Positions 27,095 through 34,948 of a stretch of 64,000 nucleotides of DNA are shown piece by piece (position 1 is the stretch's first letter; every line of letters starts with the position of its first letter). The stretch spans positions 1,427,913 to 1,491,912 of the forward strand of contig NZ_JACCBW010000002.1 of the NCBI RefSeq assembly GCF_013410035.1, given 5' to 3'. The DNA is from Nocardioides cavernae (GTDB taxonomy: Bacteria > Actinomycetota > Actinomycetes > Propionibacteriales > Nocardioidaceae). Made by a program: the position numbers and the translations under genes. The notes beneath the pieces are model-generated. The model was not told the DNA's origin, made no database searches, and saw only the letters and a program-made list of their open reading frames with translations.

Positions 27095-29359
27095 GTGCCC
27101 GACGTCCGCGCCCTCGCGCTCGGCGCCGGTGCCTGGGGCGGGGCGCTGCTCGTGCTCCTGCTGCCCGGGTGGTGGGCCCTCGGCGCGGTCGGCTCGGTGG
27201 TGGGCGGTGGCATCCTCCTCGTGGCGAGGGACAGGTCGGCGCTCGGCTGGCTCGGACCGGTCGCCGCGCTCGCCGCCGTCGCGGGGGTCGCCACGCTCCA
27301 GCAGGCCGTGGTCACCACCTCACCGCTGACCGCGCTGGCCGGCGAGGGCGCGGTGGTCCGGTTGCGGCTCGAGCTGACCTCGGACGTGCGCGTCGTGGCC
27401 GGGCAGTACGGCGACCTGCAGGTCGTGCGTGCCCGGGTCCTGCGGGTGGAGGGACGCGGGAGGGCGTGGACGCTCGACGCGCCCGTCGTGGTGATGGCGG
27501 AGGCGGCCTGGCCACGGCTCCCGCTGGGCACCACGCTGGCGACGACGGCCCGGCTCGTCGAGTCCGACGACGACGTCGCCGCCCTCGTCCGCCCGACCGG
27601 GCCACCCGAGGTGCTCGCCGAGCCCGACGTCTGGTGGGACGCGGCCGCTGCCGTGCGTCGTGCGGTGCGCGCGGCCGTCGCCGGCCGCGACGCCGACGCC
27701 CGCGAGCTCGTGCCGGCGCTCGTGGTCGGTGACGACGGCGGGCTGGACCCCGACCTCGCCGACGACTTCCGGACCACGGGCCTCACGCACCTGCTGGCCG
27801 TGAGCGGCACCAACCTCACGCTGGTGGTGGGCTCCCTGCTCGTCCTCGGGCGCTGGCTGGGCGTGCGTGGCCGCTGGCTCCACGTGGTCGCGGCGGTCGG
27901 GATCGCCGGGTTCGTCCTCACCGCCCGCGCGGAGCCGAGCGTCGTGCGCGCGGCAGCGATGGGCACGGTGGCGCTCGTCGGGATGGGCAGCAACGGTCGC
28001 TCGCGCGGGGTGCGCGGTCTCGGTGTCGCCGTGCTCGTGCTCCTGCTGGTGTGGCCCCGGCTGGCGGTCACTGCGGGGTTCGCGCTGTCCGTGCTGGCGA
28101 CCGGCGGGATCCTCCTCCTCGCACCGGTCTGGCGCGACGCACTCATGCGGTGGACCCCCCGCTGGGCGGCCGAGGCGGTCTCCGTGCCGCTCGCCGCACA
28201 GGTCGCCTGCACGCCCGTCGTGGCAGCGCTGTCGGGTCAGGTCAGCCTGGTCGCGGTCGGTGCCAACCTGCTCGCCGCGCCCGCCGTCGCCCCGGCGACC
28301 GTCCTCGGCCTGGCCGGTGGGCTGCTGGGCCTGGTCTGGTCCCCGCTCGGCGTCCTGGTCGCTGCTCCGGCCGCATGGTCCGCAGGCTGGATCATCCACG
28401 TCGCCCGCTGGGGATCAGCCGTGCCGACCGCGGCCGTCGACTGGGGCGTGGGACCACTGCCGCTCGCGCTCCTCACGCTCCTGTGCCTGCTCTCGGTGCC
28501 GCTCGCCCCGCGCCTGCTCGGTCGCCCCGGCTCCACCCTGGCGTGCACGGGACTGCTGGTCGTGGTCATGCTCGTACGCCCGCCCACCCCCGGGTGGCCG
28601 CCCGCGGGCTGGGTCCTGGCCATGTGCGACGTCGGGCAGGGCGACGGACTGGTCCTGCGCTCAGGTCCACGGGCCGGGGTCGTCGTCGACGCCGGCCCCG
28701 ATCCCGTCTCGATCGACGCCTGCCTCGACCGGCTCGACGTCGACGAGGTCCCGCTCGTCGTGCTGACCCACTTCCACGCCGACCACGTCGACGGCCTGTC
28801 TGGAGTCCTCGGCGGCCGTACGGTGGGCGCGGTCGAGGCGACCGGCGTGCTCGAGCCGGCGTCGGGGGTCGACGCGGTGACGGACGCGCTCGGCACCGTG
28901 CCCGCGCCCACGGCGTACGGCCTCACGCGCCACGTCGGCGCGGTGACGCTGCAGACGGTGTGGCCCCGGCCCGGGGCGCGCGCCGACCCGGCCGAGAGCG
29001 CGGCCAACAACGCCAGCGTGGTGCTCGTGGCCGAGGTCGCCGGGATCCGCCTGCTCCTCACCGGTGACGTCGAGCCCTCGGCGCAGTCGGCGCTCGAGCG
29101 CGATCTCGCCGGGCTGGAGGTCGACGTGCTCAAGGTGCCGCACCACGGCAGCCGGCACCAGGACACCGACTGGCTCACGTCCCTCGGCGCCCGGGTCGCG
29201 CTGGTGTCGGTGGGGGAGGACAACGACTACGGACACCCCGCCCCCGACCTCCTCACCGCACTCGGGGCGGCCGGCATGCGGGTGTGGCGTACGGACCTGG
29301 CGGGCGACGTCGTCATCGTGGCGAGGGAGGACGGCGTCGGTGTCGTCACCCACCGATAG
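27095..29359 (+). CDS. comEC: ComEC/Rec2 DNA uptake channel
   Basis: 754 residues, GTG start 6 nt after comEA. N-terminal DUF4131-like helices, a central competence domain with many helices (LTHLLAVSGTNLTLVVGSLLVLGRWLG is the signature), and a C-terminal metallo-beta-lactamase domain. That domain carries MCDVGQGDGLVL, LTHFHADHVDG and LLLTGDVEPSAQSAL, the likely strand-degrading nuclease. It would carry single-stranded DNA across the membrane. The stop codon TAG (29357-29359) is also the start of the holA -10 box. Confidence 0.94.
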   Translation: MPDVRALALGAGAWGGALLVLLLPGWWALGAVGSVVGGGILLVARDRSALGWLGPVAALAAVAGVATLQQAVVTTSPLTALAGEGAVVRLRLELTSDVRVVAGQYGDLQVVRARVLRVEGRGRAWTLDAPVVVMAEAAWPRLPLGTTLATTARLVESDDDVAALVRPTGPPEVLAEPDVWWDAAAAVRRAVRAAVAGRDADARELVPALVVGDDGGLDPDLADDFRTTGLTHLLAVSGTNLTLVVGSLLVLGRWLGVRGRWLHVVAAVGIAGFVLTARAEPSVVRAAAMGTVALVGMGSNGRSRGVRGLGVAVLVLLLVWPRLAVTAGFALSVLATGGILLLAPVWRDALMRWTPRWAAEAVSVPLAAQVACTPVVAALSGQVSLVAVGANLLAAPAVAPATVLGLAGGLLGLVWSPLGVLVAAPAAWSAGWIIHVARWGSAVPTAAVDWGVGPLPLALLTLLCLLSVPLAPRLLGRPGSTLACTGLLVVVMLVRPPTPGWPPAGWVLAMCDVGQGDGLVLRSGPRAGVVVDAGPDPVSIDACLDRLDVDEVPLVVLTHFHADHVDGLSGVLGGRTVGAVEATGVLEPASGVDAVTDALGTVPAPTAYGLTRHVGAVTLQTVWPRPGARADPAESAANNASVVLVAEVAGIRLLLTGDVEPSAQSALERDLAGLEVDVLKVPHHGSRHQDTDWLTSLGARVALVSVGEDNDYGHPAPDLLTALGAAGMRVWRTDLAGDVVIVAREDGVGVVTHR

Positions 29360-29362
29360 GAT
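29357..29362 (+). promoter_or_regulatory. -10 box of holA overlapping the comEC stop codon
   Basis: TAGGAT, whose TAG is the comEC stop, lies 9 nt before the holA ATG with no ribosome-binding site between. Confidence 0.5.
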
Positions 29363-29371
29363 CGCCGCACC

Positions 29372-30358
29372 ATGGCACGCACCCCCTCCGCCGCGCAGGT
29401 CCTCGGCCACGTCGTCCTCGTGACGGGCAAGGAGGAGTTCCTCTCCGCGCGCACGGTCGCATCGGTCCGCGAGGCGGTCCGGGCGCACGACGCCGAGGCC
29501 GAGCTCGCCGAGTCGATGGCGGCCGACCTCACCCTGGCGTCGCTCGGCGAGATGTCGGCGCCGTCGCTGTTCTCCTCGATCCGCTGCGTGATCGTGCGCG
29601 GGCTGGAGGACCTGCCGGACGAGTCGGTCGACGGGCTCCTCGACTACTGCGCCGCACCGGCCGACGACGTCGCGCTCGTGCTCGTGCACTCCGGCGGGCA
29701 GAAGGGCAGCGGCGTGCTCACCAAGCTCCGCAAGCTCCCACCGGTCACCGAGGTGAAGTCCGAGGAGGTCAGGCCGAGCGAGATGGCGTCCTTCGTGAGC
29801 GCCGAGGTCGCGCTGCACGGGTCCAAGATCGCGCCCGACGCCGCGGCGTTCCTCGTCCAGGCCGTCGGCAACGACCTGCGCTCGCTGGCGGCCGCGGCCG
29901 ACCAGCTCACCAACGACTTCCACGGCGAGCAGCTCACCGTCGACAAGGTCCAGCGCTACTTCGGCGGACGGGCGGAGGCCAAGTCCTTCACGGTGGCCGA
30001 CGCCGCGTTCGCCGGGAAGCAAGCGGTCGCGCTGGAGGAGCTGCGGTGGGCGCTCGACTCCGGGACCGCGCCCGTCCTCGTCACCTCGGCGATGGCCGCG
30101 TCGGCCCGCAGCCTGGCGCGCTACCTGGGGGCGTCACGCGGCGCGCGCGACGCCGACCTGGCCCGCGACCTCGGCGTCCCCCCGTGGAAGGTCCGTACGG
30201 TGCGCGACCAGTCGCGCGCGTGGACGCCCGACGGCATCGCCGCCGCGGTCCGCGCGGTCGCGCACGCCGACGCCGACATCAAGGGCCAGGCCCACGATGC
30301 GTCCTACACCCTCGAGCGGCTCGTGCTCACCGTCGCCGGGCTGCGCGACGCCCGCTGA
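29372..30358 (+). CDS. holA: DNA polymerase III delta subunit
   Basis: 328 residues. HolA opens the sliding clamp within the clamp loader. N-terminal VLVTGKEEFLSARTV, then LFSSIRCVIVRGLEDLPDE, ALVLVHSGGQKGSGVLTKLRK and the C-terminal helical domain (KSFTVADAAFAGKQAVALEELRWAL, LGVPPWKVRTVRDQSR) match the family. Position between comEC and rpsT is the conserved order. The 3' side runs into a four-unit tandem repeat. Confidence 0.93.
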   Translation: MARTPSAAQVLGHVVLVTGKEEFLSARTVASVREAVRAHDAEAELAESMAADLTLASLGEMSAPSLFSSIRCVIVRGLEDLPDESVDGLLDYCAAPADDVALVLVHSGGQKGSGVLTKLRKLPPVTEVKSEEVRPSEMASFVSAEVALHGSKIAPDAAAFLVQAVGNDLRSLAAAADQLTNDFHGEQLTVDKVQRYFGGRAEAKSFTVADAAFAGKQAVALEELRWALDSGTAPVLVTSAMAASARSLARYLGASRGARDADLARDLGVPPWKVRTVRDQSRAWTPDGIAAAVRAVAHADADIKGQAHDASYTLERLVLTVAGLRDAR

Positions 30359-30378
30359 CCCGAGCCCCGTTGGTCGGC

Positions 30379-30589
30379 GCCAGGTCGGCCGGGGGCAGTT
30401 GCGCGGACACATGTGGCGGTGGTGGTCCTCGCCAGGTCGGCCGGGGGGCAGTTGCGCGGACACATGTGGCGGTGGGGGTCCTCGCCAGGTCGGCCGGGGG
30501 GCGGTTGCGCGGACACGTGTGGCGGTGGTGGCCCTCGTCGGGTCGGTCTGGGGGCGGTTTCGCGGACACGTGTGGCGGTGGTGGCCCCG
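30379..30589. repeat. four tandem 52-53-bp units between holA and rpsT
   Basis: Units at 30379-30430, 30431-30483, 30484-30536 and 30537-30589. Each contains GCCAGGTCGG-like, GTTGCGCGGACAC and TGTGGCGGTGG blocks around an 8-bp core (CACATGTG in units 1-2, CACGTGTG in 3-4). The 53-nt period rules out a coding repeat. The fourth unit is most diverged. It lies between two convergent genes. Confidence 0.9.
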
Positions 30590-30598
30590 AAATGCGAA

Positions 30599-30621
30599 AC
30601 ACCCGCCACGAGGGCGGGTGT
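30599..30621 (-). terminator. hairpin terminator of rpsT
   Basis: ACACCCGCC (30599-30607) pairs with GGCGGGTGT (30613-30621), loop of 5 nt, starting 16 nt past the rpsT stop. On the minus strand it is followed by TTCGCATTTCG, a poor U-tract. Confidence 0.75.
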
Positions 30622-30637
30622 CAGCAGGAGGGCCGGG

Positions 30638-30898
30638 TCAGAGCGACGCGGCCTTCTTGGCGATCGACGACTTGCGGTTGGCGGCCTGGTTGGCGTGGAT
30701 GACGCCCTTGGAGGCGGCCTTGTCGAGGGCCTTCATGGCGTCGCGGCCGGCGGCCACGGCCGCGTCCTTGTCGCCACCCTCGGACAGTTCGCGGAACTTG
30801 CGAACGGCGGTCTTCAGGCGCGACTTGACGGCCTGGTTGCGCTGACGGCGCACCTCGTTCTGCGTGTTGCGCTTGATCTGGGACTTGATGTTCGCCAC
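30638..30898 (-). CDS. rpsT: 30S ribosomal protein S20
   Basis: 86 residues, exactly the family length. [35 protein letters not shown] is a classic S20 N-terminus, basic and helical; it binds the 5' domain of 16S rRNA. It is encoded opposite holA and lepA, as in other actinobacteria. A promoter about 115 nt upstream leaves a long leader that could carry S20 autoregulation. Confidence 0.97.
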   Translation of the reverse strand: MANIKSQIKRNTQNEVRRQRNQAVKSRLKTAVRKFRELSEGGDKDAAVAAGRDAMKALDKAASKGVIHANQAANRKSSIAKKAASL

Positions 30899-31011
30899 GT
30901 GTGAATCCTCGGAGCTAGAACTGGTCGGGAAGGAAGTCTGGTGCCTGTCGGCTGCCTGGCAACCCCCCGCTCAGATGAGGTGAGGGTCGGGTGCCGGACA
31001 TGCAGTGAGGA

Positions 31012-31041
31012 ACACTACCGTCAGGCCGCGCGAGCGCCCAA
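31012..31041 (-). promoter_or_regulatory. probable rpsT promoter
   Basis: On the minus strand TTGGGC (31036-31041) and TAGTGT (31012-31017) are spaced by 18 nt. Transcription would start near 31006, giving a 5' leader of about 108 nt. Confidence 0.45.
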
Positions 31042-31064
31042 ATCGCCCGGGCGCAGGTCGGGCG

Positions 31065-32009
31065 TCACCGGCCGGTCCGCCGGCCGACGGCCCCCAGCAT
31101 GCGCCGCGACTCCGTGCGACGGAAGTCGTTGAGGGTGGGCAGGTTGACGTCGACGGCCACCACCGAGCGTACGGCCAGGTGCGCGCCGAAGCCCGCCAGG
31201 AACGCCGTCACCACCTCGTCGCCCGCCTCCGCGAGCGCGGGCGAGGAGGCGATCGAGTCGTCGAACCACGGCTCGTCGACCCGCTCCAAACGGGCCAGGA
31301 GCGGGTCGGCCCACGCCGGACCCCGGGCCGTGGTGCCCCAGTCGACGAAGACGATGCGACCGTCCGGGCGACGGAGGAGGTTGTCGACGCGGATGTCCCA
31401 GTGGACGACGTGCGGCATCGGCCGCCCGGCCTGCGTACGCAGCACGGCCGCCCAGCCGTACGGGTCGGTGCGCAGCCAGTCGGGCACGGGGGTCTGCGCA
31501 GGAGCCTGAGCGAGGCGGTCGAGCGACTCCGCCCACGTGCTGAAGACGGTGGAGACCGGGACGAGGTCGACCGAGTCCGGCACGTCCCGTTGGGCAAGGA
31601 CCGCGGCGAGGCGGTCGACCCCGGACAGGACGGCGTCGAGCTCGTCGGGGTCGGTGAAGTCGGGGTGCCGTCCCTCGACGTCCTCGATGAGCAGCGCCAC
31701 CCAGGCGCCGTCGTCGTAGGAGCCGAGGAGCCGCGCCCACAGGGGGTGGGCCCCGAGGTGGGTGAGGACCGCGACCTCGCGTCGGAACAGGCCCGGGGTG
31801 TCCGGGTTGAGCTCGTCGCCGACCGCCTTGACGAACGCGCGGGTGCCGTCGGCGCACGTCACCCGGGTCGCGCAGCCGGGCGACATCCCGCCGACCTGCT
31901 CGACCGTGGTCACGACGGGCGAGCCGAGCTCGGCCTCGACCCACGCCCGCACGGCGGCCGGCACGGCGGCGAAGGGCAGGCGTACGCCGACCGCGCGGGG
32001 GGCGGTCAC
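31065..32009 (-). CDS. aminoglycoside-phosphotransferase-fold kinase (APH family), paralog 2
   Basis: 314 residues, GTG start overlapping the stop of the upstream paralog (GTGA). Kinase-like motifs: GGMSPGCATRVTC (nucleotide loop), FVKAVG (ATP-binding Lys), VVHWDIRVDNLL (catalytic Asp) and IVFVDWGTT (metal Asp). Members of this broad family phosphorylate small molecules; most are not resistance enzymes. The two tandem copies share layout and motifs (GG..PG.A, FVKA, D.R.DN) and probably arose by duplication. Confidence 0.8.
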   Translation of the reverse strand: MTAPRAVGVRLPFAAVPAAVRAWVEAELGSPVVTTVEQVGGMSPGCATRVTCADGTRAFVKAVGDELNPDTPGLFRREVAVLTHLGAHPLWARLLGSYDDGAWVALLIEDVEGRHPDFTDPDELDAVLSGVDRLAAVLAQRDVPDSVDLVPVSTVFSTWAESLDRLAQAPAQTPVPDWLRTDPYGWAAVLRTQAGRPMPHVVHWDIRVDNLLRRPDGRIVFVDWGTTARGPAWADPLLARLERVDEPWFDDSIASSPALAEAGDEVVTAFLAGFGAHLAVRSVVAVDVNLPTLNDFRRTESRRMLGAVGRRTGR

Positions 32010-32965
32010 GCCCAGCCCCGGCGCTCGGCGAGCCAGTCCCAGCACACCTCGCCCTGCCAGCGCTGGTGGTCGCGCAGGTGCGGCGACGTGGGCGGCACGG
32101 GGAGCTCGCACTGGGTGAGGAAGTAGCCGACGTGGAGGGCGATCGCGATGTCGATCGTCTCGGGGCCCACGTCCTTCAGCAGCCGCCGCGACGCCAGCAC
32201 CTCGTCGACGTCGAGACCGTCCCCGCGCGCGCCGATCAGGGCGGCGAACGAGTCGAACCACGCCGCGCCGCGGACCGGCCAGTTCCAGTCGCAGACCAGG
32301 GCGCGTCCGTCGGCGGCGATGAGGACGTTGTCGGAGCGGACGTCGGTGTGCACGAGCGTGTCGCCGCCGACGACCTCGGCGTGACGCAGCGCGAGTGCCT
32401 CGGCCTCGGCGAGGTGGGCCGCGTCGAGGTCCGTACGCCGTACGCGCAGGTCCGGCCACCCCTCCACGAGCGGCGCGAAGTCGTCGGCGGCGTCGTCGAG
32501 CGCGAGCCCCGCGGGCGGCGGCGTGAGCACGTCGGCGACCTGCTCGAGGGCGTCGAGCACGACGTCGAGGTCCTCGCGCACCCACGGCCGGTGCGGTGCC
32601 CGCGCGTCGACGTGCTCGATGCCGAGGACGACCCAGTCGTCGTCGAGGGTCCACAGCAGGCGCGGTGCCGGCACGTCCGCAGGCAGGGCGGCGAGCTTGC
32701 GGGCCTCCTCGCGGTAGGAGTCGGCGAACGGGCGCTGGGCCTTGACCGACGCGGCCTTCACGAAGTGGCGCGTGCCGTCCTCGCACACGAGCACCGACGC
32801 GAAACCGGGGGTGAAGCCGCCGGTCTGGGATGTTGCCGAGACGACCGGTGACCCGCACTTGCGCTCGATGTACGCCCGGAGGTTCGGCGGCAGGAAGCCC
32901 CACTCCAGCCGCTGGGCGGTCCTCCCGTGCGGGGCGGGGTAGGGGGCCAGGGGCACTCGGGTCAT
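32006..32965 (-). CDS. aminoglycoside-phosphotransferase-fold kinase (APH family), paralog 1
   Basis: 319 residues; the ATG at 32965 has GGGAAGGA upstream. Motifs: TGGFTPGFASVLVCEDG, FVKAAS (ATP Lys), LVHTDVRSDNVLI (catalytic Asp) and LVCDWNWPVRG (metal Asp). It is the first gene of a two-gene operon with its paralog and is divergent from a GNAT gene. The substrate is unknown. Confidence 0.8.
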   Translation of the reverse strand: MTRVPLAPYPAPHGRTAQRLEWGFLPPNLRAYIERKCGSPVVSATSQTGGFTPGFASVLVCEDGTRHFVKAASVKAQRPFADSYREEARKLAALPADVPAPRLLWTLDDDWVVLGIEHVDARAPHRPWVREDLDVVLDALEQVADVLTPPPAGLALDDAADDFAPLVEGWPDLRVRRTDLDAAHLAEAEALALRHAEVVGGDTLVHTDVRSDNVLIAADGRALVCDWNWPVRGAAWFDSFAALIGARGDGLDVDEVLASRRLLKDVGPETIDIAIALHVGYFLTQCELPVPPTSPHLRDHQRWQGEVCWDWLAERRGWA

Positions 32966-33049
32966 GGGCCCGATCCTTCCCCACGCCCTGCGCCGGCACG
33001 AACCGATATCCCGTTGGGCGCGGGCCGCGGCGCTTGGCACGATGGGGCC

Positions 33050-33577
33050 GTGCCCGAGCTCGTCCTGCCGACCCCGTCCGTCCGCGAGTCCTTCCTGGAG
33101 GCGATGGACGAGTTCGTCGCCGAGGGCGTGGAGCTCAGCCAGACGGCGGCCTGGATCGACCACCACGCCCCCGGATGGACGGAGCCGGACGCCTTCGCCG
33201 CGTTCGTCGACGCGGTCCGCGCCGACGCCCTCGACGAGACGCCGCGGCTGGAGTGGCACGTGCCGTGCACGACGCTGTGGTGGGTCGACGGCGACGCCTA
33301 CATCGGTCGGCTCGCCATCCGGCACGTGCTCAACGACTTCCTCCTCGAGGTGGGCGGCCACATCGGCTACGACGTACGCCCGACGCGGCGACGCGAGGGC
33401 CACGCCACGCTGATGCTGCAGCAGGCCCTGCCGTGGGCGCGCGAGCTCGGCATCGACCCGGCGCTGGTGACCTGCGACCTCGACAACGTCGGTTCCGTCC
33501 GGGTCATCGAGGCGGCGGGCGGCGTGCTGGAGGACGTGCGCGGCGTGAAGCGGCGCTACTGGGTGCCGACGTCCTGA
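33050..33577 (+). CDS. GNAT family N-acetyltransferase
   Basis: 175 residues, GTG start without a ribosome-binding site and with CACGAT 5 nt upstream. The acetyl-CoA region is HIGYDVRPTRRREGHATLMLQQAL, and the C-terminal strand is DLDNVGSVRVIEAAGGVLED. N-terminal half LPTPSVRESFLEAMDEFVAEG resembles the YD-type acetyltransferases that hydrolyse or acetylate small substrates. The last 22 nt overlap the convergent EamA gene. Confidence 0.85.
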   Translation: MPELVLPTPSVRESFLEAMDEFVAEGVELSQTAAWIDHHAPGWTEPDAFAAFVDAVRADALDETPRLEWHVPCTTLWWVDGDAYIGRLAIRHVLNDFLLEVGGHIGYDVRPTRRREGHATLMLQQALPWARELGIDPALVTCDLDNVGSVRVIEAAGGVLEDVRGVKRRYWVPTS

Positions 33578-34476
33578 ACCGGCAGCGGGGACGCGGGCCG
33601 CCGGGTCCGGGTGGCCGCGCCGACCCCGACCACCGCCACGACCAGTCCGACGAGCTGGGCCGGCGAGAGTGTCTCGTCGAGCACCAGCCACGCGAGCACC
33701 GCGGTGACCGGCGGGCTCAGGAAGAACAGGCTGGCCGCCGCACCCGAGCCGCCGCGCAGCACCAGCAGCGACAGCAGCACCAGGCCGACGATCGAGTTCA
33801 CGATCGCGAGGAAGAGCACGGCGACGAGCGCCTGCCGCCCGTCGGTGACCGGCCAGGCGCCCTCGGTCGTCCAGCCCAGCACCAGCAGGGGCGGCGCCGA
33901 GACGGCGAACTGGACGGCCGCCGACCACAGCAGGTCGGGCTGCGCTCCGATCCAGCGCTGCCCGAGGGTGCCGAGGCTGAGGGTCAGCATGCTCACGCAG
34001 CCGACGAGCACCGCCACCGGTCCGCCCGCGTGGCCGAGGTCGGAGCCGAGCACGAGCAGTACGCCTGCGACGCCGACCACGAAGCCGACGACCTGGACGG
34101 CGGAGACCCGCTCACCGAGGAGCGCCGCGGCCAGCAGCGCGGTCAGCACGGGGCTCAGCGCGTGGAAGAGCGAGGCCAGGGTGGCGCCCAGGCCGAAATC
34201 GAACGCGACGTACATCAGCCCGAACTGCAGGCCGTTCATCACCAGGCCCACCGCCGCCACCCGGCCCAGCGTGGCCCGGTCCATGCGGGAGGGGCGCCGC
34301 AGCGCGAGGGCCAGGCCGACGGCGAGCACGGCTGCCAGGACGAACCGCCACCCCAGGACCGAGAACGGCGCCGCGGCGTGGACCGCGGCGGGGCCCGAGA
34401 TGTAGCCCGACGACCACACGAGCACGAAGGCTGCGGCCGGGACCAGGGGCAGGCTCGTTCCGGTCCGCTGGGCCAC
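33556..34476 (-). CDS. EamA/DMT family transporter
   Basis: 306 residues with ten hydrophobic helices in two repeats; FVLVWSSGYISGPAAV, LGWRFVLAAVLAVGLALALRR and FLSPPVTAVLAWLVLDETLSPAQLVGLVVAVVGV are EamA signatures. A metabolite exporter of unknown substrate. GTG start; TAGCGT on the minus strand 6 nt upstream is the same DNA as the -10 box of the divergent gene. Confidence 0.87.
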   Translation of the reverse strand: MAQRTGTSLPLVPAAAFVLVWSSGYISGPAAVHAAAPFSVLGWRFVLAAVLAVGLALALRRPSRMDRATLGRVAAVGLVMNGLQFGLMYVAFDFGLGATLASLFHALSPVLTALLAAALLGERVSAVQVVGFVVGVAGVLLVLGSDLGHAGGPVAVLVGCVSMLTLSLGTLGQRWIGAQPDLLWSAAVQFAVSAPPLLVLGWTTEGAWPVTDGRQALVAVLFLAIVNSIVGLVLLSLLVLRGGSGAAASLFFLSPPVTAVLAWLVLDETLSPAQLVGLVVAVVGVGAATRTRRPASPLPVQDVGTQ

Positions 34477-34482
34477 GCCAGC

Positions 34483-34492
34483 ACGCTAGCGT
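34483..34492. promoter_or_regulatory. palindromic bidirectional -10 element
   Basis: ACGCTAGCGT is a perfect 10-bp palindrome. Read either way it gives TAGCGT, 6 nt before the GTG at 34476 (minus) and 6 nt before the ATG at 34499 (plus). One element therefore seems to serve two leaderless genes. Confidence 0.6.
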
Positions 34493-34498
34493 CCGGTC

Positions 34499-34939
34499 AT
34501 GGAGCCGGTGGTGGCGGGCGGGACGGGCGCGACGGCGCCGCTGCGGCGGCTGTGGCTGCTCGCGGGTGCGCTGCTCGTCGTCGGCGTGGCCGTCCCCGGG
34601 GGCGGCGGCGTGCTGGCGGCGCCCGGGCTGTTCGTCCTCGCCGTCGCCGGCGGCGTGACCGCAGCGCGTGGCCGCTCCTCGGGCCGTCTCCTCGCCCTGG
34701 CGTGGGCGGTGCCCGTGGTGCCCTCGCTCGCCCTCGTCGCGCTGACCGCCTGGCTCGTGGTCGCCGGAGCCGACCCCCTGGCCGTCGGCCTCTTCACCGC
34801 GCTGGCCGGTGCGCTCGTGGTGGGGACGTGGGCGGTCTTCCTCGTCGCCCTCCTCGTCGAGGCGGCCCGCGGGCGTCGCCGGTTCGGTGCGGCACGGCCC
34901 GCGTGGAAGAATGACCCGACCCCGCCGTCGTACTCCTGA
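34499..34939 (+). CDS. integral membrane protein, unknown function
   Basis: 146 residues with four predicted helices (about 16-35, 41-56, 63-88 and 96-122) and a basic, then Pro-rich tail (RRRFGAARPAWKNDPTPPSYS). No family is recognised. It ends 9 nt before the lepA start, so it may share the lepA transcript. Confidence 0.65.
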   Translation: MEPVVAGGTGATAPLRRLWLLAGALLVVGVAVPGGGGVLAAPGLFVLAVAGGVTAARGRSSGRLLALAWAVPVVPSLALVALTAWLVVAGADPLAVGLFTALAGALVVGTWAVFLVALLVEAARGRRRFGAARPAWKNDPTPPSYS

Positions 34940-34948
34940 AAGCAGTCC

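Noticed and set aside
30379..30589. CRISPR array
   Set aside because: The units are directly adjacent with no unique spacers, and no cas gene is present.
31065..32965. Antibiotic resistance genes
   Set aside because: The APH fold is wide and chromosomal actinobacterial copies mostly act on other metabolites; nothing here points to resistance. The same applies to 41820-42752.
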